Positions 7,009-13,442 of a DNA stretch of 27,777 bases are shown in pieces. The stretch's first letter is position 1. Every line of letters starts with the position of its first letter. Below the pieces are notes generated by a model. It did no database searches. It was given only the letters and a program-made list of their open reading frames with translations, and was not told the origin of the DNA. A program made the position numbers and the translations under genes. This DNA comes from JAGORM01 sp050255815 (GTDB taxonomy: Bacteria; Patescibacteriota; Microgenomatia; Levybacterales; GWA1-39-11): assembly GCA_050255815.1 (NCBI GenBank), contig JBLMVJ010000027.1, positions 1 to 27,777 on the forward strand, written 5' to 3'.

Positions 7009-7032
7009 GGCTGGCAAGCCAACACGTTTTTT
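7009..7032. terminator. Weak terminator-like hairpin between convergent units
   Basis: GGCT (7009-7012), loop GGCA, AGCC (7017-7020), then after six bases a run of six T (7027-7032). The stem is short; its position between the plus-strand gene and the minus-strand tRNA unit suits a terminator. Confidence 0.3.
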
Positions 7033-7045
7033 AAAATTTGTATTG

Positions 7046-7125
7046 TGCCTGAGGTGGGACTCGAACCTTCATGAAAGCTCACACGCTCTTTAGACCGTTA
7101 GGTCGCCTCCTAGGCGTGCGTGTAT
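7046..7125 (-). pseudogene. Degenerate tRNA-Leu copy with anticodon-loop insertion
   Basis: On the minus strand this copies the neighbouring tRNA-Leu from the end of the D arm to the 3' end. The final 22 nt are identical. About 20 nt are inserted inside the anticodon loop, the 5' acceptor strand and D arm are absent, and the 5' side of the T stem is changed (GAAGG instead of GTGGG), breaking pairing. It cannot form a normal leucine tRNA. Confidence 0.75.
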
Positions 7126-7158
7126 CTTTTGCAAAGCAAAAGCAAGAGGATTAAACAG

Positions 7159-7239
7159 TGCCTGAGGTGGGACTCGAACCCACATGAGCAAGCTCACACG
7201 CTCTTAAGGCGTGCGTGTATACCATTCCACCACTCAGGC
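7159..7239 (-). tRNA. tRNA-Leu(UAA)
   Basis: On the minus strand an 81-nt class II tRNA: acceptor GCCTGAG/CTCAGGC, anticodon stem CACGC/GCGTG with loop CTTAAGA (anticodon UAA), a long variable arm (GAGC-TTGC-style hairpin), T arm GTGGGTTCGAGTCCCAC and discriminator A73. CCA is not encoded. Confidence 0.95.
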
Positions 7240-7302
7240 TCGCTTCGCGGTAAACCGCTTCGCGTAACCGTAATTATACAAAATATGCAGGGTAGTGCTC
7301 AA
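7240..7302 (-). promoter_or_regulatory. tRNA-Leu promoter and hairpin-bearing leader
   Basis: On the minus strand TTGAGC (7297-7302), 18-bp spacer, TATAAT (7273-7278). Between this and the tRNA are two copies of GCGAAGC (7257-7263 and 7242-7248 on the minus strand) flanking GGTTTACC. All of this would be in the pre-tRNA leader removed by RNase P. Confidence 0.6.
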
Positions 7303-7328
7303 TACCGGATACCCTATGCCAAATAAAT

Positions 7329-8288
7329 CTAACCTTGCTTTGAGTCAATTCCTTCCGCTGAAAGCGTATAGTCCAGGATTTTTATCATCTCATCCCTCCT
7401 GTCAGGGCTGTTTAATAAAACTGCAATAATTTTATGGCCGTTTCTTTCCAGATAAGTGATCAGGCAAAGCCCTGCCTCATCCGTATAGCCTGTTTTTACC
7501 CCTTTCACTCCCGGATATGAAGTCAAAAGATTTGTTTCATTATATAAATCAAAGGCTTTGTGGGTAGAGGTATAAGGTATGGAATAATTATAGGTAGCTA
7601 CAATATTTCTTATAGTATCTTTCTCCAGTGCATAACGGGTCAGAACCAGCAAATCATGGGCGGTACTGTACTGCTTTCCATCTCCTTCCAGACCGCTAGG
7701 GTTAGTAAAGTGTGTTGAAGAAAGCCCCAGGCTTTCAGCTTTTTTATTCATAAGATGGACAAAGTCATCACGGCCAAATTGGCTGGAATCAGCTATGGCT
7801 TCCGCTGCGTCATTCCCGGACTGTAAAAACAAGCCGTATAATAAATCACGCAGGCTTACCTTTTCCCCTTCAGAAAGGCCCATAGAATCTTCCCCTATAC
7901 TTGCTGCCCGTTCACTTACCGTAATTTGGTCTGTTTCTTTCTGGGTTTCCAGCGCTACAATCGCCGTCATAATCTTGGTGAGGGAGGCAATTGGTAATTT
8001 ATCATCTATGTCTTTAGCAAGCACCATAGTATTTGTAGTTAAGTCATAAGAAAGGGCTGACTTGGCAAAAAGTTCAGGTTTTTCTGCTGGTACTTTCTGC
8101 CCTGCTTTAATAGAGGGCATCCAGAACTGGACTTTAGACTGGGCGGGATAGAGATATTTTAATAAGCCTGCAGGGAGGGGGGATTTGAGGGTATTATCAG
8201 ATGGTACCAAGTTTGTATAAGCAAGAAAGCCTGCTATTAAGAAAAAGCAAAAGATTCCAGCAATAAATAACCCGGAGATATGGCGCAT
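7329..8288 (-). CDS. dacA: D-alanyl-D-alanine carboxypeptidase, peptidase S11
   Basis: A penicillin-binding serine peptidase of family S11, which trims the terminal D-Ala from peptidoglycan stem peptides. All three active-site motifs are present: SLTK (Ser102, Lys105), SGN (157-159) and KTG (265-267). Residues 7-25 form a hydrophobic N-terminal segment serving as membrane anchor or signal; no lipobox is seen. At 319 aa it matches the catalytic domain only and lacks the C-terminal beta-domain and amphipathic anchor of E. coli PBP5. A TATACT box (8302-8307) ends 13 bases before the ATG, giving a leader of only a few bases. It follows murE on the same strand with a 25-bp gap, part of a peptidoglycan-related cluster. 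Confidence 0.93.
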   Translation of the reverse strand: MRHISGLFIAGIFCFFLIAGFLAYTNLVPSDNTLKSPLPAGLLKYLYPAQSKVQFWMPSIKAGQKVPAEKPELFAKSALSYDLTTNTMVLAKDIDDKLPIASLTKIMTAIVALETQKETDQITVSERAASIGEDSMGLSEGEKVSLRDLLYGLFLQSGNDAAEAIADSSQFGRDDFVHLMNKKAESLGLSSTHFTNPSGLEGDGKQYSTAHDLLVLTRYALEKDTIRNIVATYNYSIPYTSTHKAFDLYNETNLLTSYPGVKGVKTGYTDEAGLCLITYLERNGHKIIAVLLNSPDRRDEMIKILDYTLSAEGIDSKQG

Positions 8289-8313
8289 AACAGAAGAGTT
8301 AAGTATAGACCCT

Positions 8314-9471
8314 CTAGAGGACTTTGTTCAAGACCTCAAAAACTGTTTCTTTGTCTGACCATGCCTCTTCCTTCCCATTATAGTTAATGGATTTTTCATG
8401 CCCTTTGCCTGTTAAGAGTATACTGTCACCTTTTTTTGCAAGTCCCAGTGCAAAACGGATGGCTTCTTTCCGGTTATGGTATTCATAGAGTGCAGGTTTT
8501 TTTACAAAACCTGATTTAATTTCACTGTTGATTTTATCCATGTCTTCTCCTCTGGGGTCCTCAGCAGTAAGAATTACCGTATCCGCGTACGTGCTGGAAG
8601 CTCTTCCCATTTCAGGCCGCTTACTCATATCCCGCTTTCCCGCTGCCCCAAATACGTGGATAAGGCGTCCTTTTGTCTGTTTTTTTATAACCGGTAGTAC
8701 TTGTTCAAAAGCATTTGGCGTATGCGCAAAATCTATGATTACTTTAAAGGCGTCATCATGTATAATTTCTTGTCTTCCTTCAGGCGCGGTAAAAGAAGAA
8801 ACGGTTTGTTTTATTACCTCTTCAGAAACGCCCAACTCTTTTGCGGCGGTTGCAGCAGCAAGCGCATTTTGCTTATTAAACGCTCCAATAATTTTCATTT
8901 CTTTTGGCAGCAGCTCATCTTTTTTTAGCGAATAGCTTAAATGGGGTTTATTTTTAAGCATAGTGGTCAGTAGCGGATATGAAGCATCATCTTTATTCAG
9001 GATTGCAATTTTTGCCACACGGAGCAGCTTTGACTTTGCTTTTACATACCGCTCATAGGTTTTGTGGTAATCCAGGTGTTCATGAGTAACGTTGGTGATA
9101 ACTCCTATCTGAAATGGAATTCCCCAGGCTCTGTTCTGGTCAAGTCCGTGCGAGGTAATTTCCAAGACCAAATGGGTGCAGCCGGATTGTTTTGCTTTTT
9201 TTATATATTTTTGTAAAGTCCGGGCGGATGGCGTAGTGGTGTGGAGGCCTGTTTCATAAAAATCGTCATGGATATAAGCGCCTATGGTGGTTACCAGGGC
9301 TGTTTTGTATCCTGCCTCTTTTAAAATGTTAAAAAGAATACTGGAGGTTGTTGTTTTTCCGTCCGTTCCCGTTACACCTATCACGGTGAGTTCTTTTGAA
9401 GGAAAATTGTAAAGAACGTTTGCTGAGGCTGCTTGAAGAAGGTGATAGTAGTTTTTAAAACGCCGGACCAT
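8314..9471 (-). CDS. murE: MurE-type Mur ligase lacking the N-terminal domain
   Basis: A Mur ligase of MurE type, expected to add the third amino acid (meso-diaminopimelate or lysine) to UDP-MurNAc-dipeptide in the cytoplasm. The central ATPase domain starts almost at once, with GTDGKTT (35-41), then TTTPSA, EITSHGLDQ, NVTHEHLDYH and the likely carbamylated lysine in YVKAK (Lys146). The C-terminal domain has FAHTPNA, FGAAGKRDMSKRPEMG and TAEDPRGED. EDPR (304-307) stands where DAP-adding enzymes have DNPR, so DAP is favoured but unproven. At 385 aa it lacks the roughly 90-residue N-terminal UDP-binding domain of ordinary MurE. TACAAT (9478-9483) ends 6 bases before the ATG. A Mur-ligase-like paralogue (for example a MurT/cyanophycin-synthetase relative) is less likely given the TTTPS and HGLDQ motifs. 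Confidence 0.87.
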   Translation of the reverse strand: MVRRFKNYYHLLQAASANVLYNFPSKELTVIGVTGTDGKTTTSSILFNILKEAGYKTALVTTIGAYIHDDFYETGLHTTTPSARTLQKYIKKAKQSGCTHLVLEITSHGLDQNRAWGIPFQIGVITNVTHEHLDYHKTYERYVKAKSKLLRVAKIAILNKDDASYPLLTTMLKNKPHLSYSLKKDELLPKEMKIIGAFNKQNALAAATAAKELGVSEEVIKQTVSSFTAPEGRQEIIHDDAFKVIIDFAHTPNAFEQVLPVIKKQTKGRLIHVFGAAGKRDMSKRPEMGRASSTYADTVILTAEDPRGEDMDKINSEIKSGFVKKPALYEYHNRKEAIRFALGLAKKGDSILLTGKGHEKSINYNGKEEAWSDKETVFEVLNKVL

Positions 9472-9488
9472 ACAGGTATTGTAGCAGA

Positions 9489-10217
9489 TTAGCCTTTATT
9501 TGGGTTATTTTCTGGGGTAGTTGCATTTGTTTGTATTTTTATATCTGCCTGTACCTGTACTTTAGGGTCATAGTTAGTAAACACCATGTTACAAACTTCA
9601 CCGTTACAGACACCGCAGGCATATTTATAGCTGCCTTCCAGCGCCGCTTTGTGTACCGGTGAATGAAGCCACCAATTGAGAGCTTCTGCTTCAGTATGCT
9701 GCCAGATAAGATTTTCCGTTGCCCAATATGGGAGATTTTTAGCATAAAATCCTGCATGTAGCGCGTGGGTTACAAAAATTTCCTGCACCATCTCTTGTTT
9801 TCTGGAATCTGCTACGGAACAAACATTTACTTCATGTTCAAATGGGGTGAGTCCCATTTCTTTCCGGTGGTCATTTACCATGCTAAATAGTAAATCCGCT
9901 GAGAGGGTTGCAGTTTCCTGTTTTACTATTTCAGCTGTTGCATAGAACTGTGGTTTTACCGGTACGTCTACTTTAGGGGCATCTTTCTTTTCTATAGGCG
10001 TAATTTCAGGCATTAACTCAGTTGATGGGAGAAATTCTGAGGAACTTTTCTTCTTTTTTCCACACTCTCCTTTGCCTAGCAAAAGGAGGTGTGCCATAGG
10101 GCACTTAGAATCTGCCAGGGATTCCTGGGCGTGTGCTTTTGTTGTCAGAATAGTGCTTGCGAGAGAGAAAACGAGAAACGTAAGCAGGGCAGTGAGACTG
10201 TGCTTCCAAAATCTCAC
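9489..10217 (-). CDS. Secreted CAP-domain (SCP-like) protein
   Basis: A 242-residue exported protein with a CAP (SCP/PR-1/YkwD-like) domain. Residues 1-30 are a signal peptide ending AHA, with QE after the likely cut. A low-complexity linker follows, then the CAP domain from about residue 108: LLFSMVNDHRKEMGLTPFE at its start, a central His in FVTHALHAGF, ATENLIWQ, and NWWLHSPVHKAALEGSYKYACGV, the conserved W..SPxH region. Four cysteines cluster at CGVCNGEVC. Bacterial CAP proteins are extracellular and of varied or unknown activity. GTG is the start; a TAGAAT box (10227-10232) ends 9 bases before it. It is followed by murE after 17 bp, but murE has its own -10 box in that gap. Confidence 0.87.
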   Translation of the reverse strand: MRFWKHSLTALLTFLVFSLASTILTTKAHAQESLADSKCPMAHLLLLGKGECGKKKKSSSEFLPSTELMPEITPIEKKDAPKVDVPVKPQFYATAEIVKQETATLSADLLFSMVNDHRKEMGLTPFEHEVNVCSVADSRKQEMVQEIFVTHALHAGFYAKNLPYWATENLIWQHTEAEALNWWLHSPVHKAALEGSYKYACGVCNGEVCNMVFTNYDPKVQVQADIKIQTNATTPENNPNKG

Positions 10218-10296
10218 GAAGGTTGCATTCTACTAAATACACGAAAAAAATGCAAATATTGAGGGGGGGGAGTAAGAAATTTATTGGAGAAGCTAT

Positions 10297-10563
10297 TTAG
10301 AGTTTGATTCCTGTCCGGTGGTTTTTTCTGGCTGCTTCCAACTTCTTTTCTTTTTCCAGTTTCATATCAGCTGTTTTCTGCCGGGCCTGGTTCATTTTTT
10401 CTTCCACAATTTTTTGGCACTCTTTATCAGGGCAAACTGTTTCAGTATGGGTAATAAAAGATACACCAAAATGGTTTTCTATCTTCTCTTTCCAGGTTTT
10501 TCCGTCAACCCGTTGTTTTCCGCAGCGCACGCACGGGTTTGGATAGCTAGATGGTATACTCAT
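10297..10563 (-). CDS. Small zinc-ribbon-like protein with charged helix
   Basis: An 88-residue protein. The first half holds two cysteine pairs, CVRC (11-14) and CPDKEC (44-49), an arrangement able to bind one zinc ion. The second half (from residue 50) is a highly charged, helix-forming stretch rich in Lys, Glu and Ala, likely a single helix or coiled coil. Opening residues YPNPCVRCGKQRVDGKTWKEK look like a conserved motif, but I cannot assign a family. No membrane segment. The ATG start is the first in frame; no clear -10 box or Shine-Dalgarno is seen. Upstream, in the gap to the divergent Nudix gene, is a perfect palindrome CCTAG-A-CTAGG (10577-10587). A nucleic-acid or protein adaptor role is only a guess. 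Confidence 0.72.
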   Translation of the reverse strand: MSIPSSYPNPCVRCGKQRVDGKTWKEKIENHFGVSFITHTETVCPDKECQKIVEEKMNQARQKTADMKLEKEKKLEAARKNHRTGIKL

Positions 10564-10660
10564 ATTGGTTAAAACGCCTAGACTAGGAGGATAGCAGGTA
10601 GAGAAGGTGTTTCAGGTACTTATTATAGCACTTTTTCACCGGTTTTGGTAGAGTAAAAAA

Positions 10661-11185
10661 ATGATAAACCCCGGAGAGCTTTTATTTGTAGTTGATGAAG
10701 AAAATAAGCCTATTGGGCGGTTGCCCCGGCATATAGTACATGAAAAAGGTCTTTTTCACAGGACTACGGGCATTTGGGTTTTAAATAGCAATAAAGAGAT
10801 ATTGTGCCAGAGAAGGTCTTTGAAAAAAGATATAGAACCGGGAAAAATGGAAGCATTTTTTGGGGGCCATGTGGATGCGGGACAATCATATGAAGATAAT
10901 GCGGTGAGGGAAGTTGCAGAAGAGTTAGGGATACAAGTTCCTAAAAAAGACCTGAAATTTATAGGTGTATTTAAATCTGACAAACCAACACATAGGGAAT
11001 TTCAGGGTGAATTTGCCCTAAAATTGACCAAAATAGAGGTTTTTACACCTGAAGCGGATGAAATTACGTCTCTTGAATGGCATAGCCTGGAAGAGCTGAA
11101 AAAAATATTGATGGAAGAGAATAATCCGGATTGGGTACATAAGTACTGGGATACGGAAATCTTTACCTTTCTGGAAGCCTTGTAA
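10661..11185 (+). CDS. Nudix hydrolase, YfcD/IPP-isomerase-like
   Basis: A 174-residue Nudix-fold protein, predicted to hydrolyse a nucleoside diphosphate-linked substrate with Mg2+. The N-terminal part (ELLFVVDEENKPIG...FHRTTGIWVLN) resembles the YfcD and isopentenyl-diphosphate-isomerase-like branch. The Nudix box is GHVDAGQSYEDNAVREVAEELGI (about residues 70-92, quoted here in parts): the catalytic REVAEELGI end is intact, but the first conserved Glu is replaced by Gln (GHVDAGQ). That Glu is less critical than the REUxEE metal ligands, so activity is plausible. TAGAGT (10649-10654) ends 6 bases before the ATG. The next gene is convergent, 11 bp away. Substrate cannot be told from sequence. 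Confidence 0.9.
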   Translation: MINPGELLFVVDEENKPIGRLPRHIVHEKGLFHRTTGIWVLNSNKEILCQRRSLKKDIEPGKMEAFFGGHVDAGQSYEDNAVREVAEELGIQVPKKDLKFIGVFKSDKPTHREFQGEFALKLTKIEVFTPEADEITSLEWHSLEELKKILMEENNPDWVHKYWDTEIFTFLEAL

Positions 11186-11196
11186 AGACAACGGAA

Positions 11197-11940
11197 TTAA
11201 TGCTTCTGAACGTATTGCTCAAAATTACCGGTATAGATGGCTATCCCATGCCGGTCAATAGCATAGCCCTCAAAACCGTCAAGCTCTTCAATAAACATGA
11301 TGCCCTCTTTTTGCATGGCAAAAGCTGCTGTAGCAAACCTGTCCGCTTCATAAACATTTGGCCCTATGACTGTGATACTCACAATCTCTTCCAGTTTTTT
11401 TCCCGGTTGAAGCGGGTTATAGATATGTTGGCCCCTCATGGAAGTACCTGAAGTAGCTATTCCTTTGTCCTCAAGTTCCAGGACTTTTATGACCTCTTCT
11501 TCTTTGAACGGGTTCCTGATGCCAACAATCCACGGCTTTTCGTATTTTTTGCCGGCTACCTGGATATCCCCGCCAGCGTCTACGTAAAAATTATTAAAAC
11601 CTTTTTTTTCTAATAATTTTGCTGCTTGCCAGATTGCCCAACCTTTCACTATGCCTGAGGGGTCTAGTATTCCATCTTTTTCAATATTAAAATAGCCGTT
11701 TGTGTCCTTTTTTGTTTCCTCACAGAGCCTGAGGATTGTTTTCATGTCAGCGCTGTATTCTTTTTCTTTTAGTTCCCCCCTGTTTATCCGGGAAATTTCG
11801 CTGGAATCTTTATAGGTACTGAAAGCATTGTCTATATAGGTAAAATACTCAAAAATATCTTCCAGGTCTTCTTCCGTTGCCTCAGATCCCGCAATTTCTA
11901 CCGTTACATGCATTCCCATGATGCTGCGCGTTTCTTTCAT
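11197..11940 (-). CDS. apbE: ApbE-family FAD:protein FMN transferase
   Basis: A 247-residue ApbE-family protein, which in characterised cases attaches FMN to a Thr/Ser of a target protein using FAD and Mg2+. Visible family elements in order: RSIMGMHVTVEI at the N-terminus, FSTYKDSSEISRIN, DPSGIVKGWA, FYVDAGGDIQVAGKK, GIATSGTSMRG, HIYNP and VIGPNVYEADRFATAAFAM. It is shorter than the typical 330-aa ApbE and has no signal peptide or lipobox, so it should act in the cytoplasm, whereas many ApbE proteins are periplasmic lipoproteins. A TAAAAT box lies 17 bases upstream of the ATG, predicting a leader of about ten bases without a Shine-Dalgarno. No flavinylation substrate (Nqr, Rnf or FMN-binding domain) is encoded nearby. 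Confidence 0.92.
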   Translation of the reverse strand: MKETRSIMGMHVTVEIAGSEATEEDLEDIFEYFTYIDNAFSTYKDSSEISRINRGELKEKEYSADMKTILRLCEETKKDTNGYFNIEKDGILDPSGIVKGWAIWQAAKLLEKKGFNNFYVDAGGDIQVAGKKYEKPWIVGIRNPFKEEEVIKVLELEDKGIATSGTSMRGQHIYNPLQPGKKLEEIVSITVIGPNVYEADRFATAAFAMQKEGIMFIEELDGFEGYAIDRHGIAIYTGNFEQYVQKH

Positions 11941-12017
11941 AAATTAAATCACAGTCTATTTTATCTCACTCTGCAGAAAAACAGAAGGGTAGGCCTTTTA
12001 CCGTAAGACAAAGTTGG

Positions 12018-12042
12018 TATACTTATATGTGAGGGGAGGTGA
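12018..12042 (+). promoter_or_regulatory. -10 box and strong Shine-Dalgarno of the DoxX-like gene
   Basis: TATACT (12018-12023) is followed by GGGGAGGTGA (12033-12042), ending 5 bases before ATG 12048. This is one of only two genes here with a strong ribosome binding site, and the spacing decides ATG 12048 over GTG 12039. Confidence 0.65.
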
Positions 12043-12047
12043 AAATC

Positions 12048-12407
12048 ATGAGAAATAATGTGGTCTTATGGGTTCTTCAGGTTTTGCTGGCTTTCTGGAA
12101 TATCTTTGGTGGAGTTTACCTGCTCATGAATTACAAGTTGGTCGCAGCGCCCTGGACCCATTCCCTGCCTAAAATAATGTGGCCGGTACTGGGTACTGTT
12201 CAGATATTGCTTGCCGTAGGTTTAGTCCTACCGGGATTAAAATTCAGAAGGGTTAATGTTATTTCATCCATCGGAATTGCAGCTCTATATCTGTTTGCTA
12301 TTTTGTTGTATACACCATACTCAGGTTTTCCGGGTATGCTCTGGGGTCTTATTCCTGCCGTTATTGCAGGATGGATAGTATATGGCCGCCGGCAGAAATC
12401 ATCTTAA
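12048..12407 (+). CDS. DoxX-like four-helix membrane protein
   Basis: A 119-residue integral membrane protein with four predicted hydrophobic helices: VVLWVLQVLLAFWNIFGGVY, the WPVLGTVQILLAVGLVLPG segment, VISSIGIAALYLFAILLY, and LWGLIPAVIAGWIVYG. The order and the KIMWPVLGTVQILLAVGLVLP phrase resemble DoxX-like small membrane proteins (DoxX_2/SURF4 group), whose biochemical role is mostly unknown. The C-terminus is basic (GRRQKSS), suggesting a cytoplasmic end. ATG 12048 is chosen because a Shine-Dalgarno sits 5-6 bases upstream; GTG 12039 lies inside that site. The following gene is convergent with a 16-bp gap. No partner gene is near. Confidence 0.8.
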   Translation: MRNNVVLWVLQVLLAFWNIFGGVYLLMNYKLVAAPWTHSLPKIMWPVLGTVQILLAVGLVLPGLKFRRVNVISSIGIAALYLFAILLYTPYSGFPGMLWGLIPAVIAGWIVYGRRQKSS

Positions 12408-12423
12408 AAGAGGCTTATTTATT

Positions 12424-12771
12424 CTAGATCCGGTTAATGCGGTGATGGATAATTTCTATTAATAGGGCTTCCGGAAAGGGTTTATCAAAGGGCACCTGAA
12501 TTGCGCCTTTGGAAAAAGTAAAACCCAGCTCTGTTAATTTATCCTTAAAAACTTCTATTTCCTCACCGCCATAAGGATAAATGCCAATATGGCTGGTGTG
12601 GACATTAAAGCCTAAAAAAGATTTTCCTTTGGTCTGAAGCGTTGGCATACCGTAAGATATTACTTCTTTTGCATCTGGAACAACTTGCCTGGCAATTCCC
12701 CTAATCCGCTCCAGCTCTTTTCTTTGAGGAGTGCTTATTTTCTCTAAATAAGTGTCAATTACCGATTTCAT
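12424..12771 (-). CDS. DUF1801 (YdhG-like) protein
   Basis: A 115-residue DUF1801 protein. Typical features are the N-terminal VIDTYLEKISTPQRKELERIRGIARQVVPDAKEVISYGMPTL region (split: helix then SYGMPT), followed by FLGFNVHTSHIGIYPYGG, and a C-terminal segment GAIQVPFDKPFPEALLIEII that matches the usual ...l.fp...plP..ll.kli... ending. The fold is related to the frataxin/YdhG group; its function is unsettled, with iron chaperoning proposed for some members. ATG at 12771 is preferred to a TTG one codon upstream. TATAAT (12787-12792) ends 15 bases before the ATG. Monocistronic, convergent to the DoxX-like gene. Confidence 0.88.
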   Translation of the reverse strand: MKSVIDTYLEKISTPQRKELERIRGIARQVVPDAKEVISYGMPTLQTKGKSFLGFNVHTSHIGIYPYGGEEIEVFKDKLTELGFTFSKGAIQVPFDKPFPEALLIEIIHHRINRI

Positions 12772-12800
12772 CAAATCTAGTTCCTAATTATATCAATTTA

Positions 12801-12850
12801 TTGAAGCAGGAGGTAGGTTTCGGGTATAATTGGAAGTCAGCTCCTTCCAA
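12801..12850 (+). promoter_or_regulatory. tRNA-Gln promoter and leader hairpin
   Basis: TTGAAG (12801-12806), 18-bp spacer, TATAAT (12825-12830). The leader holds TTGGAAG (12830-12836) and CTTCCAA (12844-12850), a perfect 7-bp inverted repeat just before the tRNA. Confidence 0.6.
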
Positions 12851-12854
12851 CTAT

Positions 12855-12925
12855 TGCCGGATCGTCTAACGGTAGGACAACAGACTTTGGATCTGTTTAC
12901 CATGGTTCGAATCCATGTCCGGCAG
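12855..12925 (+). tRNA. tRNA-Gln(UUG)
   Basis: A 71-nt cloverleaf: acceptor TGCCGGA/TCCGGCA beginning with U1-A72 as usual for glutamine, anticodon stem ACAGA/TCTGT around CTTTGGA (anticodon UUG), T arm CATGGTTCGAATCCATG and discriminator G73. CCA is not encoded. Confidence 0.94.
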
Positions 12926-12988
12926 CAAAATTGATATTATAGTTTAGTTTACTGTCCTGCGGTTCTCGCCCTTCGGGCTGCGATCCTA

Positions 12989-13042
12989 AGGACAACAGAC
13001 TTTGGATCTGTTTACCATGGTTCGAATCCATGTCCGGCAGCA
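12989..13042 (+). pseudogene. Partial tRNA-Gln copy (3' three-quarters)
   Basis: 54 bases identical to 12874-12927, from the end of the D arm through the 3' end of tRNA-Gln. The 5' acceptor strand and most of the D arm are replaced by unrelated sequence with a GCCC-TTC-GGGC hairpin (12968-12978 region), so no acceptor stem can form. Probably not a functional tRNA. Confidence 0.85.
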
Positions 13043-13057
13043 CTGGCAGTTAGGTGA

Positions 13058-13086
13058 TTGACTTTAGTTTGGTTTGTATATACTAT
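13058..13086 (+). promoter_or_regulatory. Promoter of the arsR operon
   Basis: TTGACT (13058-13063) with a 17-bp spacer to TACTAT (13081-13086), or 15 bp to the overlapping TATACT (13079-13084). Confidence 0.5.
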
Positions 13087-13090
13087 TAAA

Positions 13091-13104
13091 TAGTTGTACA
13101 ACTA
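13091..13104 (+). promoter_or_regulatory. Operator palindrome of the ArsR-family regulator
   Basis: TAGTTGTACAACTA is a perfect 14-bp palindrome directly after the -10 region and 7 bases before the arsR start codon, covering the likely transcription start. Position and symmetry suit an ArsR/SmtB dimer. Confidence 0.65.
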
Positions 13105-13111
13105 AACAAGT

Positions 13112-13438
13112 ATGATAGCTCAGTCAGAAATTAAAAGGCTCAAGCAAGATATTTTAAAGAATAGTTTGTTTAAACCCCGTGCCTCACTTGCTAAGTGCTT
13201 TGCTGACCCAACCTGTCTTAGGATACTGTACATATTGAACAACACCCCGTATGCTTGTCCCTCTGATTTTTCGCAGATACTGGACTTATCTCTTCCAACT
13301 GTTTCTCACCAATTGGCAAAGCTAAGACAGATGAATATTGTTACATCTTTTCGTGATGGGCAGATAATTTGCTATTCCATTGGTGAGGGAGAAGAAGCCC
13401 TACTGGTCAAGAAATCGGTCCAGACGTTATTGGCATGA
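13112..13438 (+). CDS. ArsR/SmtB-family repressor
   Basis: A 108-residue winged-helix protein of the ArsR/SmtB family, homodimeric repressors released from DNA by metal or thiol-reactive ligands. The core is ASLAKCFADPTCLRILYILN, then the recognition-helix region SQILDLSLPTVSHQLAKLRQMNIV and the wing SFRDGQIICYSI. Cysteines at 29, 35, 49 and 87 are candidate sensors; Cys49 falls where the classical ELCVCDL metal site of ArsR lies, but only one Cys is there (YACPSD), so the ligand set is not the ArsR one. The palindromic operator is just upstream. Its stop is 4 bp before the start of a cysteine-bearing membrane protein, which it probably controls. A metal, metalloid or redox/sulfur signal is possible. 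Confidence 0.9.
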   Translation: MIAQSEIKRLKQDILKNSLFKPRASLAKCFADPTCLRILYILNNTPYACPSDFSQILDLSLPTVSHQLAKLRQMNIVTSFRDGQIICYSIGEGEEALLVKKSVQTLLA

Positions 13439-13442
13439 TGAT

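Noticed and set aside
7046..7125. Intron-containing functional tRNA-Leu
   Set aside because: The insertion is too short for a self-splicing intron, the 5' half of the tRNA is absent and the T stem is broken.
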